DNA from: Halonotius sp046719765
GTDB lineage: Archaea; Halobacteriota; Halobacteria; Halobacteriales; Haloferacaceae
DNA length: 39,740 bases
Assembly: GCF_046719765.1 (NCBI RefSeq)
Contig: NZ_JABEBY010000021.1
Coordinates: 1-39,740 of the forward strand
Direction of reading: 5' to 3'
In this document: positions 32,083 to 39,667 of the stretch, piece by piece
Layout: every line of letters starts with the position of its first letter
Numbering within the stretch: the first letter of the stretch is position 1
Notes under the pieces: generated by a model
What the model was told of the DNA's origin: nothing
The model's input: only the letters and a program-made list of their open reading frames with translations
Database searches by the model: none
Program-made: the position numbers and the translations under genes

Positions 32083-32751
32083 ATGCGGCAACGGATTATC
32101 GACTCCCTCCCTCGTGCCGCCGGTGACTCAGACGCGCTCGATCCAGTGCGACGAGAACAGTTTCTCGTCTACCTGATGGGCCCATATCGTACGTTCGATC
32201 TCGACGCGCTGCTCCCGGAGAACGCCGATGCCGAAACCGATGCCCCTTCGTTTGCAACGTGGGACGAGACCACCGGTGAGTATGCTGAAGACGAGGTCTT
32301 ACGTCTGCTCCAGGAGACCAGAGACTGTCTCCGTGAACGTGGGTTCAATGCCTTCCTCGCAATCGATGTCGGTATTTCGCTCGACGAGATGGATGCCGCC
32401 ACACAGAGCATCACCTTTGCCCAGGCGAGTAATGCGACGGTTTTTATCGCCCCACAGGTTGGCGATAACCTCGGCGTCGGGATCGAGATTGGGAGTGTTC
32501 TCGAAGATCTCTTGTCGACGGATGGAATGCGGGGGCCAGCGGCAGAGGCGACACCACCAACCCGCACACGACGGGTTATGGTGGCAACCGAACCATCGGT
32601 CCGGAGTGCGATGCTTGGATCCGTCAACACACGCTGGGACGCCAGTGTCCGGACATTTACTGATGCAGCGGATTGTTGTCAGCTCTGCGCACAGTTCTGC
32701 ACCCACATTCAGAATGAAGAACTCTACGGCTCGCTTGATCGATTGGACTGA
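32083..32751 (+). CDS. Haloarchaeal DUF7509-like protein
   Basis: The protein is 222 residues from ATG 32083. A TATA element TATTTATATAC at about 32048-32058 lies 25-30 bases upstream and makes this start likely. It begins MRQRIIDSLPRAAG and has QFLVYLMGPYRTFDLDALLP, FNAFLAIDVGISLDEMDAAT and SNATVFIAPQVGDNLGVGIE, reminiscent of a nucleoside 2-deoxyribosyltransferase/TIR-like flavodoxin fold with a GPYR motif. C-terminal Cys residues (CCQLCAQFCTH) may bind metal. I associate it with DUF7509 from memory. Activity is unproven. Confidence 0.65.
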   Translation: MRQRIIDSLPRAAGDSDALDPVRREQFLVYLMGPYRTFDLDALLPENADAETDAPSFATWDETTGEYAEDEVLRLLQETRDCLRERGFNAFLAIDVGISLDEMDAATQSITFAQASNATVFIAPQVGDNLGVGIEIGSVLEDLLSTDGMRGPAAEATPPTRTRRVMVATEPSVRSAMLGSVNTRWDASVRTFTDAADCCQLCAQFCTHIQNEELYGSLDRLD

Positions 32752-32769
32752 TACGGTTTGCTGTCGGAA

Positions 32770-32812
32770 GTTACCGTTTGACCGCCGCCCGGTGGGCGGT
32801 CGAGGCGGTAAC
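32770..32812 (+). terminator. Nested hairpin after the 32083-32751 gene
   Basis: The outer stem GTTACCG/CGGTAAC (32770-32776 with 32806-32812) encloses the inner stem GACCGCC/GGCGGTC (32780-32786 with 32795-32801). It starts 19 bases after the stop and probably marks the transcript end or protects it. No T-run follows. Confidence 0.5.
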
Positions 32813-32971
32813 CGTCTACAGTAAACAGTATGAGGTTACTCTTCCGGTACTCTGTACATTGCTGCGAAATCGGCTGTACTTCTAAAACTGAATTGATTTT
32901 AACCAACACAATACAGAATCACTACCTATGTTGGTTAATTGCTCAGAGGTAACTCTGGAATATCTTCTGGA

Positions 32972-33106
32972 CTATGATTCCGCCGGCGTCTGGATAAATA
33001 CCTCAGCGCAGACTGGACAATAAAATTGGCCGTCTTTAGGCACACGTTGCTCAGCTGTTCCAGTCCAGCCGCACTCAGAACAGAGTATTGGGTCAGATTC
33101 GACCAT
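32972..33106 (-). CDS. 44-residue zinc-ribbon mini-protein
   Basis: The protein from ATG 33104-33106 to TAG 32972-32974 reads ILCSECGWTG, then QRVPKDGQFYCPVCAEVF. This is a complete four-Cys zinc ribbon (C-x2-C, 17 residues, C-x2-C). It starts 12 bases after the stop of a winged-helix gene on the same strand and is surely co-transcribed with it. Its close relative at 31471-31581 has decayed. It is likely a partner or regulator of the upstream protein, which is inference. Confidence 0.75.
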   Translation of the reverse strand: MVESDPILCSECGWTGTAEQRVPKDGQFYCPVCAEVFIQTPAES

Positions 33107-33118
33107 TTCAGTAGACGC

Positions 33119-33460
33119 TTACTCGTCACCGGTGTTGTTGAGTGCGCTATTGAACTCATAGAGTTCTCGCACGACATCGCTATCGGCTACCCGGTAGCGT
33201 TTGGGAGACGTGTTCGGGACTGCTTCGATAAGTTCGACCTCTGTGAGTAGTTCGGTATAGTTACCGACTGTCTGCCGTGTAACACCGGCGTGTTCAGCGA
33301 ACTCATTTTTATTGAACTCACGGTTTGGTGGGAGATCAAGAAGCGCATCAATGAGAATCGGCACTGCCTCGTGCTGTGTGAGATAGAACCAGCCGCTGGG
33401 ATGCTCTTGGCGGAGTTCTTTCCTTTCTGCTCGGTCGTCGGCCGATTCGGTACTACTCAT
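33119..33460 (-). CDS. Winged-helix regulator
   Basis: The 113-residue protein has an acidic N-terminus, then HPSGWFYLTQHEAVPILIDA and the helix-turn-helix NEFAEHAGVTRQTVGNYTEL, followed by a wing with SPKRYRVAD. This is a haloarchaeal type that often precedes small zinc-ribbon genes or toxins. The downstream 44-residue zinc ribbon is probably its operon partner. Confidence 0.8.
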   Translation of the reverse strand: MSSTESADDRAERKELRQEHPSGWFYLTQHEAVPILIDALLDLPPNREFNKNEFAEHAGVTRQTVGNYTELLTEVELIEAVPNTSPKRYRVADSDVVRELYEFNSALNNTGDE

Positions 33461-33504
33461 ATCAGGGGGAACGGGAAGCGTGTGTATAACGGTTCGCGCT
33501 ACTG

Positions 33505-33861
33505 TTACTCAGCATTACCATCTTCCCCCGTATTAATCGGCGTGTAATTCCGAAGGTGTGTGATCGTCTCGGCAACGAGCGTCTGTGACAATACGCCTTG
33601 TAGATTGTCGATGTCTCTGTGTTTTAGGTTTATGACGTACCACGGAGAGATGAAAGCGTCAGTATCTGATCCACCACGAATCCAATTGTCTTCAAGTACA
33701 GCGATCCCAGCTGGATGCTGTTGGGTTGTTAGTGCGACAGCAATGCTCTCTTCGTCAGCAAACGGGTGTGTATCGTCGCTGATGATGAGCCACGGCCGAT
33801 ATGCTGAATTAGATTTGTGAGGTGCAGGTCCCCACCAGACCTCGCCTTGGCTGTAGTTCAT
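33505..33861 (-). CDS. PemK/MazF-family toxin
   Basis: The 118-residue protein begins MNYSQGEVWWGPAPHKSN and continues YRPWLIISDD, the N-terminal SH3-like beta-barrel of the MazF/PemK family. Later AVALTTQQHP, SPWYVINLK and a final helix QTLVAETITHLRNY fit the fold. MazF proteins are sequence-specific mRNA endonucleases. The start overlaps the stop of the HTH gene by four bases (ATGA), a typical antitoxin-toxin order. Confidence 0.82.
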   Translation of the reverse strand: MNYSQGEVWWGPAPHKSNSAYRPWLIISDDTHPFADEESIAVALTTQQHPAGIAVLEDNWIRGGSDTDAFISPWYVINLKHRDIDNLQGVLSQTLVAETITHLRNYTPINTGEDGNAE

Positions 33862-34220
33862 TCATTGTTCCCGGTACTGGCTTCGGCACCTTCTCCCCAC
33901 TCGTTGGGATCTTCTGGCCCGAAGCGCTCGGTCACGGTGTTAGCTGTCCGCATTGAATTGAGTGTTTGGCCAACATCTTCATCGGCTGTAACCGCCCAGT
34001 AGTTGCCTCTGTGCCGAACGAGGTCTCGATCTTCTAATCGGGAAAGAACGACACCCACACTCCCTCGCGGCACATCGGTTGCCTCATGAATCTCTTTCGG
34101 CGTGTATGCTTGCTCGGGTGAGGTAGCTAAGAAAGACAGGATCACCTCCGCATTCGTACTGCCCTGCGATTGTAAGTCCTCTTCAGGGTCAGACTCAAAC
34201 CGTTCAATATCTATTGGCAT
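33858..34220 (-). CDS. Winged-helix antitoxin/repressor of the MazF pair
   Basis: The 120-residue protein has an acidic N-terminus and a MarR-like winged helix: TNAEVILSFLATSPEQAYTP, then EIHEATDVPRGSVGVVLSRL and RDLVRHRGNYWAV. The C-terminal tail (about residues 85-120) is acidic and flexible and could wrap the toxin. It precedes the MazF gene with an ATGA overlap. Three TGTAAT repeats lie just before its start and could be the autoregulatory site. Confidence 0.78.
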   Translation of the reverse strand: MPIDIERFESDPEEDLQSQGSTNAEVILSFLATSPEQAYTPKEIHEATDVPRGSVGVVLSRLEDRDLVRHRGNYWAVTADEDVGQTLNSMRTANTVTERFGPEDPNEWGEGAEASTGNNE

Positions 34221-34230
34221 GGTTGTTTTA

Positions 34231-34255
34231 TGTAATCCTGTGTAATAGATGTAAT
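34231..34255. promoter_or_regulatory. Three TGTAAT direct repeats before the toxin-antitoxin operon
   Basis: TGTAAT occurs at 34231, 34241 and 34250, spaced 10 and 9 bases, one helical turn apart, within 35 bases of the antitoxin start. This phasing suggests a cooperative repressor site. Confidence 0.45.
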
Positions 34256-34407
34256 GGTACTCTACCTAGCCTATTTCAGGATACTGCAACACAGATGAGA
34301 CCGTAGTGCCCTACATCCTTGATTCGTAGTAATCAGCGCTTCAGTTCAGCCATACTCATGACAAAGTATTAGATTAAATTCGAGATTATATTACATAATA
34401 AACGATT

Positions 34408-34650
34408 TTATTCTTTACTTGGTCGAATCCATATTACCCGACGGGGTTCGGGTTTCTTTTTTCTGATCTTGTTGTTTTCTGCGAGTTCATTCAGAAACTT
34501 GTATGCTGTTCTGCGCGGTATTTCGGCTTTGTCTGCAATTTCTCGACTCGTATATGGTTCTAGTGGATCCATCAAGTGGTAGATATCATGGAGAGCTACA
34601 TCATGATCTGATGAGAACTTACCCTCTGCGTCACGCTCCCTATCCTCCAT
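34408..34650 (-). CDS. Small winged-helix protein
   Basis: The 80-residue basic protein has an HTH, YTSREIADKAEIPRRTAYKF, followed by LNELAENNKIRKKKPEPRRV and a final IWIRPSKE. The Lys/Arg-rich wing suggests strong DNA contact. It is transcribed away from the downstream hairpin-led operon. A separate regulator is possible. The family is otherwise unidentified. Confidence 0.72.
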   Translation of the reverse strand: MEDRERDAEGKFSSDHDVALHDIYHLMDPLEPYTSREIADKAEIPRRTAYKFLNELAENNKIRKKKPEPRRVIWIRPSKE

Positions 34651-34712
34651 GTTACCCCGTTAATCTCCTTGCTATTAATTCTCGACACTGCTTGATTCGA
34701 TAATTTTATTAC

Positions 34713-34821
34713 CCATGCCTTGCAAGGCATGGATAGAAGCTCACTCCAATAGGGCGTTAGTGGTGAAGGAAACGCCCGGGTGCTGTGACACCCGGACTGG
34801 GCTTCTGAGGACAGAAACCCA
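34713..34821 (+). ncRNA. Four consecutive hairpins, candidate structured RNA or transposon end
   Basis: Hairpin 1 is the perfect palindrome CCATGCCTTG/CAAGGCATGG (34713-34732). Hairpin 2 pairs GGGCGTT with AACGCCC (34752-34777). Hairpin 3 pairs CGGGTG with CACCCG (34777-34794). Hairpin 4 pairs TGGG-C-TTCTG with CAGAA-A-CCCA (34798-34821) and covers the A of a start codon. A TATA-like TAATTTTATTAC lies just upstream near 34700. It could be a leader RNA of the following operon or a remnant end of an IS200/IS605-type element. Both fit the structure. Confidence 0.5.
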
Positions 34822-34934
34822 TGAAAAGATCTATTCCAAGATCGGAAGATAGTACCGGATTGCAATTAGAACAGACGCTCTCAGACCACACACTACGATT
34901 ACTCGCCGCAACCCGGATCGGAGGTGGACAATGA
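34821..34934 (+). CDS. 37-residue leader ORF of the operon
   Basis: From ATG 34821 the frame encodes MKRSIPRSEDSTGLQLEQ, then TLSDHTLRLLAATRIGGG and Gln. Its stop overlaps the start of the next gene in ATGA, which suggests translational coupling. The start codon lies at the foot of hairpin 4. It could be a real micro-protein or a leader controlling downstream translation. Confidence 0.45.
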   Translation: MKRSIPRSEDSTGLQLEQTLSDHTLRLLAATRIGGGQ

Positions 34935-35746
34935 GTTCAACGTCGGATCCTGCTGGGACAGTCAAACGCACGACTGCGATTCCAGCACTCAAGACGAACT
35001 CCGCGCGGGCGATACTGGACGCCTTCGGTGATTCGATCATCCAGCTCAAAGCAATCAGCAGCGTCGTCACAACCAACGAAACCCTTGTCGAAGAACTCCG
35101 GGAGTACGGTGTCCTTCGGGCACAAGAGACAAAACAAACCCTCGATATCGATTACACGCAGCTGCAGGACTCTGACGGTTCTAACCCGGATAATCCGTGG
35201 GATGAAGCCGCTATCGAGACGCTCTACGAGCATCTCAACGCCATTCTCGATGCAGAGGCACAGGCGGTTAAACCGGATCTCGCTGTCCAATCGGTCACCA
35301 TTCGAGTGACTGATGAGGCACTCCAGGAGGTCACACCGGCTCGCACAGCGGAGTTCGATCTGCACTTCGAGGCTGCGACAGCTGAAGAGGCCCTTCGGGA
35401 ACAGACACGGCGGGCAAACGCTGGCCGTGGGCTGTACACTGAACTGGGATTCAACGTCACGAATCTGAATCTCCATTCCGTCATCGAGACGGTCACGAAG
35501 TACTCCGAAACCTCCGACGGTGAGTATCTCTCTTGGAACGGGCCTGAAGACGACACTCGACCGAAGGTCAACCCGCAGCTGGCGGTTCGAATTAACGACC
35601 GCATCCTCCCGGATCAGTACGGTCTGCTCAAACCGTATCACGTCGTCGACGACGAAGTAATCGACGTGGCTGACGAGGCACTCGAAGACGACACTGGGGA
35701 CAGTGAAACTGATGGGGGATCTGCGGATTCGGAGGCTGAGAACTAA
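34931..35746 (+). CDS. Operon protein of unknown function, 271 residues
   Basis: The soluble acidic protein begins with a mixed-charge segment TTAIPALKTNSARAILDAF. It has helical parts (about residues 40-75 and 85-110), a central alpha/beta part with FDLHFEAATAEEALREQTR and GLYTELGFNVTNLNLHSVIE, and a very acidic Asp/Glu/Ser tail from about 245. No catalytic, metal or membrane motif is seen. It is coupled downstream by a TAATG overlap and belongs to a five-gene run ending in two ParB-like genes. I do not recognise the family. Confidence 0.72.
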   Translation: MSSTSDPAGTVKRTTAIPALKTNSARAILDAFGDSIIQLKAISSVVTTNETLVEELREYGVLRAQETKQTLDIDYTQLQDSDGSNPDNPWDEAAIETLYEHLNAILDAEAQAVKPDLAVQSVTIRVTDEALQEVTPARTAEFDLHFEAATAEEALREQTRRANAGRGLYTELGFNVTNLNLHSVIETVTKYSETSDGEYLSWNGPEDDTRPKVNPQLAVRINDRILPDQYGLLKPYHVVDDEVIDVADEALEDDTGDSETDGGSADSEAEN

Positions 35747-36015
35747 TGCCGCCGGCGCAATTCAGCGTCGATCCCGCAGCTGATGAGGGATTCTACGTTA
35801 CCGTCGGGACTGAACTCACGGTGTACGAGTCCTACGACGCCGCGATTGCCGAGGTGCAGGAGAAGATCGCCACCGAGACTGATAGCTTCCTCGCCGAGGT
35901 CACCATCGACAATGATGGCAGTGATGACGTGGCTATTAGTCTTGAACAGGTCGGCTGGCAGCAAATCATCCGCGACATGACGACCGCCCAAAATGGCGAG
36001 GAACCGACTTCATGA
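35746..36015 (+). CDS. Operon protein of unknown function, 89 residues
   Basis: The small acidic protein contains FYVTVGTELTVYESYDAAIA and a middle helix with QEKIATETDSFLAEVTIDND, ending with a short amphipathic helix. It shares no motif with known families. It starts with an ATG overlapping the preceding TAA by one base and ends overlapping the ParB-like start (ATGATG), so it is made together with its neighbours. It may be a partner of the 271-residue protein. Confidence 0.65.
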   Translation: MPPAQFSVDPAADEGFYVTVGTELTVYESYDAAIAEVQEKIATETDSFLAEVTIDNDGSDDVAISLEQVGWQQIIRDMTTAQNGEEPTS

Positions 36016-37232
36016 TGGAACGGGCTGAACTGCCAATCGAGTCGCTGGTCGTCGATCCGATGCAGTCCCGCGATCAACCGTGGACCGGAGACGATATCGA
36101 CCAGCAACTGGTCGCCGCAATCGAAGCCGATGGGCTGTACAACGATCTCATCGTTCGGCCACTCAACGCTGTCGAGATGGGGGTAACTACTGAGACCACT
36201 GACACCGTCGACGAGGGCCGTGATGCTGCTGTTGCTGCTAACGATGACAAGGCTGGTTCTGATGGCGATCTAGCACCGGTGACTGAAGACCTGTATGCTA
36301 TCGTCGCCGGCTCACGACGCTATTACGCCGCGATGGAAGCCGGCTATGAGACGCTGCCGTGTAAGATCCTGCAGGCAGACGATCTGGATGCTGCGTGGAC
36401 ATCGCTACTCGAAAACACCGACCGACGCGAGCTCTCCGAACAGGAGATCGCTCAGCAACTCAACCTGATCTATCAGCTGATTCGGCCGGGAACGAACGGC
36501 GAGGGCGTTGAACCAACTGACACGCCACTCGATGTAGATCTTGCTGCCGAGCAGGAGCACTTCGAGACTGACGAGGAAGCTCTCGCCTACATGGCCGAAC
36601 GGTATCTCGGCCGCTCGGATCAAAGCGCGGTTGATCATATCCAGGAGCACCTGCAGACGGCTGCGCTTCCACCGGTGCTGCAGTCACTGTTCAAAAATCC
36701 CGAGGAGCGCACGGCCACCGAGCGGACGGCCCTTGAGAACTACGGGATCGATACCCGTGCGACACTCGGAAGTGGTGAGGGCAAATCTGGCACGTCTCGG
36801 GCGGTTGTCGCGCTTCACGACACACTGGAGTCCGAACTGGAGACCGACAGTCTCGATCCAGTCGATGCGGTCTTAGAGACAGTTGGTTCACTCCGGTTCG
36901 AAGAGATGTCGGAGCTTGAACTCCGGCAGTCGCTACGAGAGTTCCGCAAGGATGTCTCGACGGCTCTCGATTCGGAATCGCCGACCGAGCAACGGGAGGC
37001 CTTCAGTGAGACGTTACAGCGGCACACCGAGGAACTGCAGGAACTCCACGAGGAGATCGAACCGAACCGTCCGTTCAAACGGGTCGATCTGCAGGGCCCA
37101 GAGACCCAACGGCACAGTCGCTGGCACGTTCAGGCGATGCGCTCGCGGGGTGCTGACACGCACACCGAACTGGCCAGAGAGTTGTATCTGGAGCGGTTGG
37201 AGACCCTCGCTGACGAACGGGGGTGGGAGTAA
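36012..37232 (+). CDS. ParB-like protein 1
   Basis: The 406-residue protein has an N-terminal ParB/Srx-like domain: LVVDPMQSRDQPW (residues about 13-25), then GSRRYYAAMEAGYETLP (100-116) replacing the GERRxRA box, and ENTDRRELSEQE (134-145) matching the ENxxR box of the CTP-binding ParB fold. An acidic insert of about 40 residues (about 53-93) splits the domain. Long helical segments follow (about 270-360) with coiled-coil character. ParB proteins bind DNA sites and partner with ParA, but no ParA is near. It overlaps the previous gene by four bases. Replication, partition or regulation are all possible. Confidence 0.75.
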   Translation: MMERAELPIESLVVDPMQSRDQPWTGDDIDQQLVAAIEADGLYNDLIVRPLNAVEMGVTTETTDTVDEGRDAAVAANDDKAGSDGDLAPVTEDLYAIVAGSRRYYAAMEAGYETLPCKILQADDLDAAWTSLLENTDRRELSEQEIAQQLNLIYQLIRPGTNGEGVEPTDTPLDVDLAAEQEHFETDEEALAYMAERYLGRSDQSAVDHIQEHLQTAALPPVLQSLFKNPEERTATERTALENYGIDTRATLGSGEGKSGTSRAVVALHDTLESELETDSLDPVDAVLETVGSLRFEEMSELELRQSLREFRKDVSTALDSESPTEQREAFSETLQRHTEELQELHEEIEPNRPFKRVDLQGPETQRHSRWHVQAMRSRGADTHTELARELYLERLETLADERGWE

Positions 37233-37234
37233 GC

Positions 37235-38221
37235 ATGTCGCAGGCACCATCGAATCCAGCCACTAACCACGAGCTCCTGCCAGACACCTACGATGAATTG
37301 TTGCCAGTTGGCCAACTCATCCACGGTGAGCACAACCCCCGTCGTGTACGGCCATCGGAAACCCTGAAACAATCCATTGCCGGCTTCGGTATCAACAAGC
37401 CACTGATCGTGCGACCGGATCCGGATGAAGACGAGGTGTACCACATTACCGATGGCTGGCAACGCTACCAAGCAGCAGTCTCCTGTGGCTGGGAGCAACT
37501 CCCGGTTCGGATCTATGAGGACACATTGGATGCGCTTGAAGCGACCGAAATGGAGAGCATCGTCCGGGAGTGGTCAACCTACGAGTGGGCGCAGTACTGC
37601 CGCTCGTTGGCCGACGAGATCGAGACCGACACGGAGTCAAAGGCAGAGCGAGCACGGCAGGTCGCCGCTCGAACCAGCCGTGAGGCCGACACTGTTCGTC
37701 GTTATATCGATGTGTTGTCGCTGCCTGATGAAGTCCACGTCCTGCTGTCGGATGGCCCAGAAGGTACTGAACAGCAGTGGTCGGCATTGAAGAATTTCAA
37801 CGCGGATGTTCGACAGTACGGCGATCTGCAATGGCAGGTTGCTGACCGGCTCGCTCGGAATCAATCAGGGCTTTCCGAGCAACGGGTAATCGAGATCGCA
37901 GCGACAGCTGTGGAGTTCCAGACTGCTGAACAGGGCATCGAGTTCGTCGATCTAGCGGTGACCAACCCTGAAATGAGAGTCGATGTTCTCCACCGGAAGG
38001 TGCTCTTCGGGAAAGATTACGAACAGTATCTGGTGATCCCTCGTGTGTCGGTGAAGCTCTCAACCGCAGAGAAGCGAGCGATCATGGATCACTGTCACGA
38101 GCAGCGGAAACCGCTCTCCGAGATCATCTCAGAGAATATTACAAGCTTAGCAGATGAACTCACTGATTCCAATGGCGATCAGACAGACACGGAGACAGAT
38201 CGCACCACTCAATCAGATTGA
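37235..38221 (+). CDS. ParB-like protein 2 with C-terminal RHH-like segment
   Basis: The protein is 328 residues from ATG 37235 (a GTG at 37223 is in frame but lies inside the previous gene). The ParB domain has GEHNPRRVRPSETLKQSIAG (residues 31-50), then ITDGWQRYQAAVSCGWEQLP (71-90), where GWQRYQA replaces GERRxRA. The ENxxR box of ParB 1 is not conserved here (EWSTYEW). A middle HTH-like part includes SREADTVRRYIDVLSLPDEV. The C-terminus has VSVKLSTAEKRAIMDHCHEQ with following helix, like a ribbon-helix-helix DNA-binding unit. It is the last gene of the operon and dissimilar to ParB 1. Confidence 0.75.
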   Translation: MSQAPSNPATNHELLPDTYDELLPVGQLIHGEHNPRRVRPSETLKQSIAGFGINKPLIVRPDPDEDEVYHITDGWQRYQAAVSCGWEQLPVRIYEDTLDALEATEMESIVREWSTYEWAQYCRSLADEIETDTESKAERARQVAARTSREADTVRRYIDVLSLPDEVHVLLSDGPEGTEQQWSALKNFNADVRQYGDLQWQVADRLARNQSGLSEQRVIEIAATAVEFQTAEQGIEFVDLAVTNPEMRVDVLHRKVLFGKDYEQYLVIPRVSVKLSTAEKRAIMDHCHEQRKPLSEIISENITSLADELTDSNGDQTDTETDRTTQSD

Positions 38222-38278
38222 ACACCTCGTGACTCGACTGGCGATAACTATATTACTCGGTCGATCTTATTTGTGATC

Positions 38279-38809
38279 ATGGAATCACACGATAATGAAC
38301 ACAGCCCCCCTGAATCAGATTTCTCTGAAAGGCTTGCCGAACGGGTTGAAGACATACCCACTGATGAGAGAGTGTATCAGACCGCCCTCGAACTCCACGA
38401 ACCAACTCAGGTGTCCGAGGTCGCTGAGCGTGCTGACTGCTCGAAAAACGCCGCCCGTCGACATCTCAAACGGCTGGCTGAAATCGGCCTGCTAACCCGT
38501 GTGATGGATAATCCAGAGTCATTCAAGCGTAATAAGTCCTATTTTGAATGGCGACGGTTCAACCGGCTCTCGGAACTGACCGATAGTGAATATAAAAAAC
38601 GAGTCGGCGAACTGCTCTCGGAGAATGAATCGTACCAAGAGCAGTATGATGTCGAAAAGCCAGGAGAGATTGACCCACTCGACTATACTGAGTATGGAGA
38701 TCCTGAGCAGGTGTGGTTAGATCTGAATAATTGGGAGGCGATCCAGACAGAAATACAGGATCTTCGTCAAGCGCGCTACGACGAAAACGTTGGTGAGGGA
38801 GTTGCGTGA
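38279..38809 (+). CDS. Winged-helix protein, antitoxin-like, of a HTH/TumE-type pair
   Basis: The protein is 176 residues from ATG 38279 (an in-frame GTG lies at 38273). A TATA-like AACTATATTAC near 38248 gives leaderless spacing. The HTH is TQVSEVAERADCSKNAARRH with LKRLAEIGLLTRV, then KSYFEWRRFNRLSELTDSEY and a helical C-terminus with EIQDLRQARYDEN. The pattern is like the haloarchaeal DUF7342 group (name from memory). The next gene overlaps by GTGA. It probably represses its own operon and holds the partner in check. Confidence 0.72.
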   Translation: MESHDNEHSPPESDFSERLAERVEDIPTDERVYQTALELHEPTQVSEVAERADCSKNAARRHLKRLAEIGLLTRVMDNPESFKRNKSYFEWRRFNRLSELTDSEYKKRVGELLSENESYQEQYDVEKPGEIDPLDYTEYGDPEQVWLDLNNWEAIQTEIQDLRQARYDENVGEGVA

Positions 38810-39261
38810 ATATAGACCACGGTGGTCATAGTCGAGACGCAAACAGAGAGCAACTCCGTGAGATTGCCTCGCTTCTAAAATCTGAATCCTGGATCGAGGC
38901 TATCTCTGTGTTCCCTTCGAACCGGCCTGAATCAATCGTCTTGTTTCTGGTCACGCAACAATACCCACAGGATTTCGTCTCTGAGGTATATATCGAAATC
39001 CAGTCCTACACGAACGGAGACTTCCATATCAGCTACGTCGAGAACCAACAGGGTGAAAGATGGATGAGCCGGTGGGATCGTCACGAGAGCAGTGATTTCA
39101 ACCGAGACCACTTTCACGAGCCGCCAGAAGCAGGCCATCAAGATGGTGTCGGCCGTGATTATCCCACAGGATTGCTGGCTGTGATTTCAGGTGTCGTTGC
39201 ACCGTGGGTTTACGAGCGTATTGGCGATGTGTGGGATGAATACGACGGAGAAGATAGCTGA
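38806..39261 (+). CDS. TumE-like (DUF6516-like) candidate toxin
   Basis: The 151-residue protein starts with GTG at 38806 overlapping the HTH stop. It has a hydrophobic strand region SNRPESIVLFLVTQQYPQDF, followed by EVYIEIQSYTNGDFHISYVE, the block MSRWDRHESSDFNRDHFHEP and YPTGLLAVISGVVAPWVYER. The Arg/Asp/His-rich block and order after a winged-helix gene resemble TumE-type toxins (DUF6516). Similarity is by eye only and the activity is unproven. No membrane segment is predicted. Confidence 0.55.
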   Translation: MNIDHGGHSRDANREQLREIASLLKSESWIEAISVFPSNRPESIVLFLVTQQYPQDFVSEVYIEIQSYTNGDFHISYVENQQGERWMSRWDRHESSDFNRDHFHEPPEAGHQDGVGRDYPTGLLAVISGVVAPWVYERIGDVWDEYDGEDS

Positions 39262-39667
39262 GGCGACACCCCGCGCTAGAGAGCCACGATCTCGGTGCCC
39301 CTCGCTGCCTGGGAGAACACCGCGCGGAGCAGAGTGCCAATCCCGGGGCTGTATTGGATTGTGGAACTGGCTTGTGTTTGACACGCCTAGTTCCGTACCG
39401 TAACTGTTGAACCAATCTGAAGCATTTAAAATGGCGAGTTTCCTGAAATATATGGTTCTTTTTAATATAGTTATTTCTGCGCCAGTCCAGCTTTCTCCTT
39501 AGCTATCTCTATACATTTCAATACCCTCATACATTATTTGTCATTCAAAGAAGAAAACATATATACAACGAAAACCGGCAAACAAATATATATCTGGTTT
39601 TTTATTCTTGCTCATACAAAATCCTCCATATAAGAAATTTGATTAGAATTATTAATAGGATTTTCGC
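39262..39667. other. Intergenic, AT-rich
   Basis: The first hundred bases are G+C-rich without a supported frame. From about 39400 the stretch becomes very AT-rich with several TATA-like strings (for example AAACATATATACAACG near 39559). No gene is supported and no repeat array was seen. Confidence 0.45.

Noticed and set aside
34937..35641. 234-codon minus-strand frame opposite the 271-residue operon gene
   Set aside because: The plus-strand gene has haloarchaeal acidic composition and overlaps its neighbours. The minus frame is Cys/Leu/Arg-rich and isolated.
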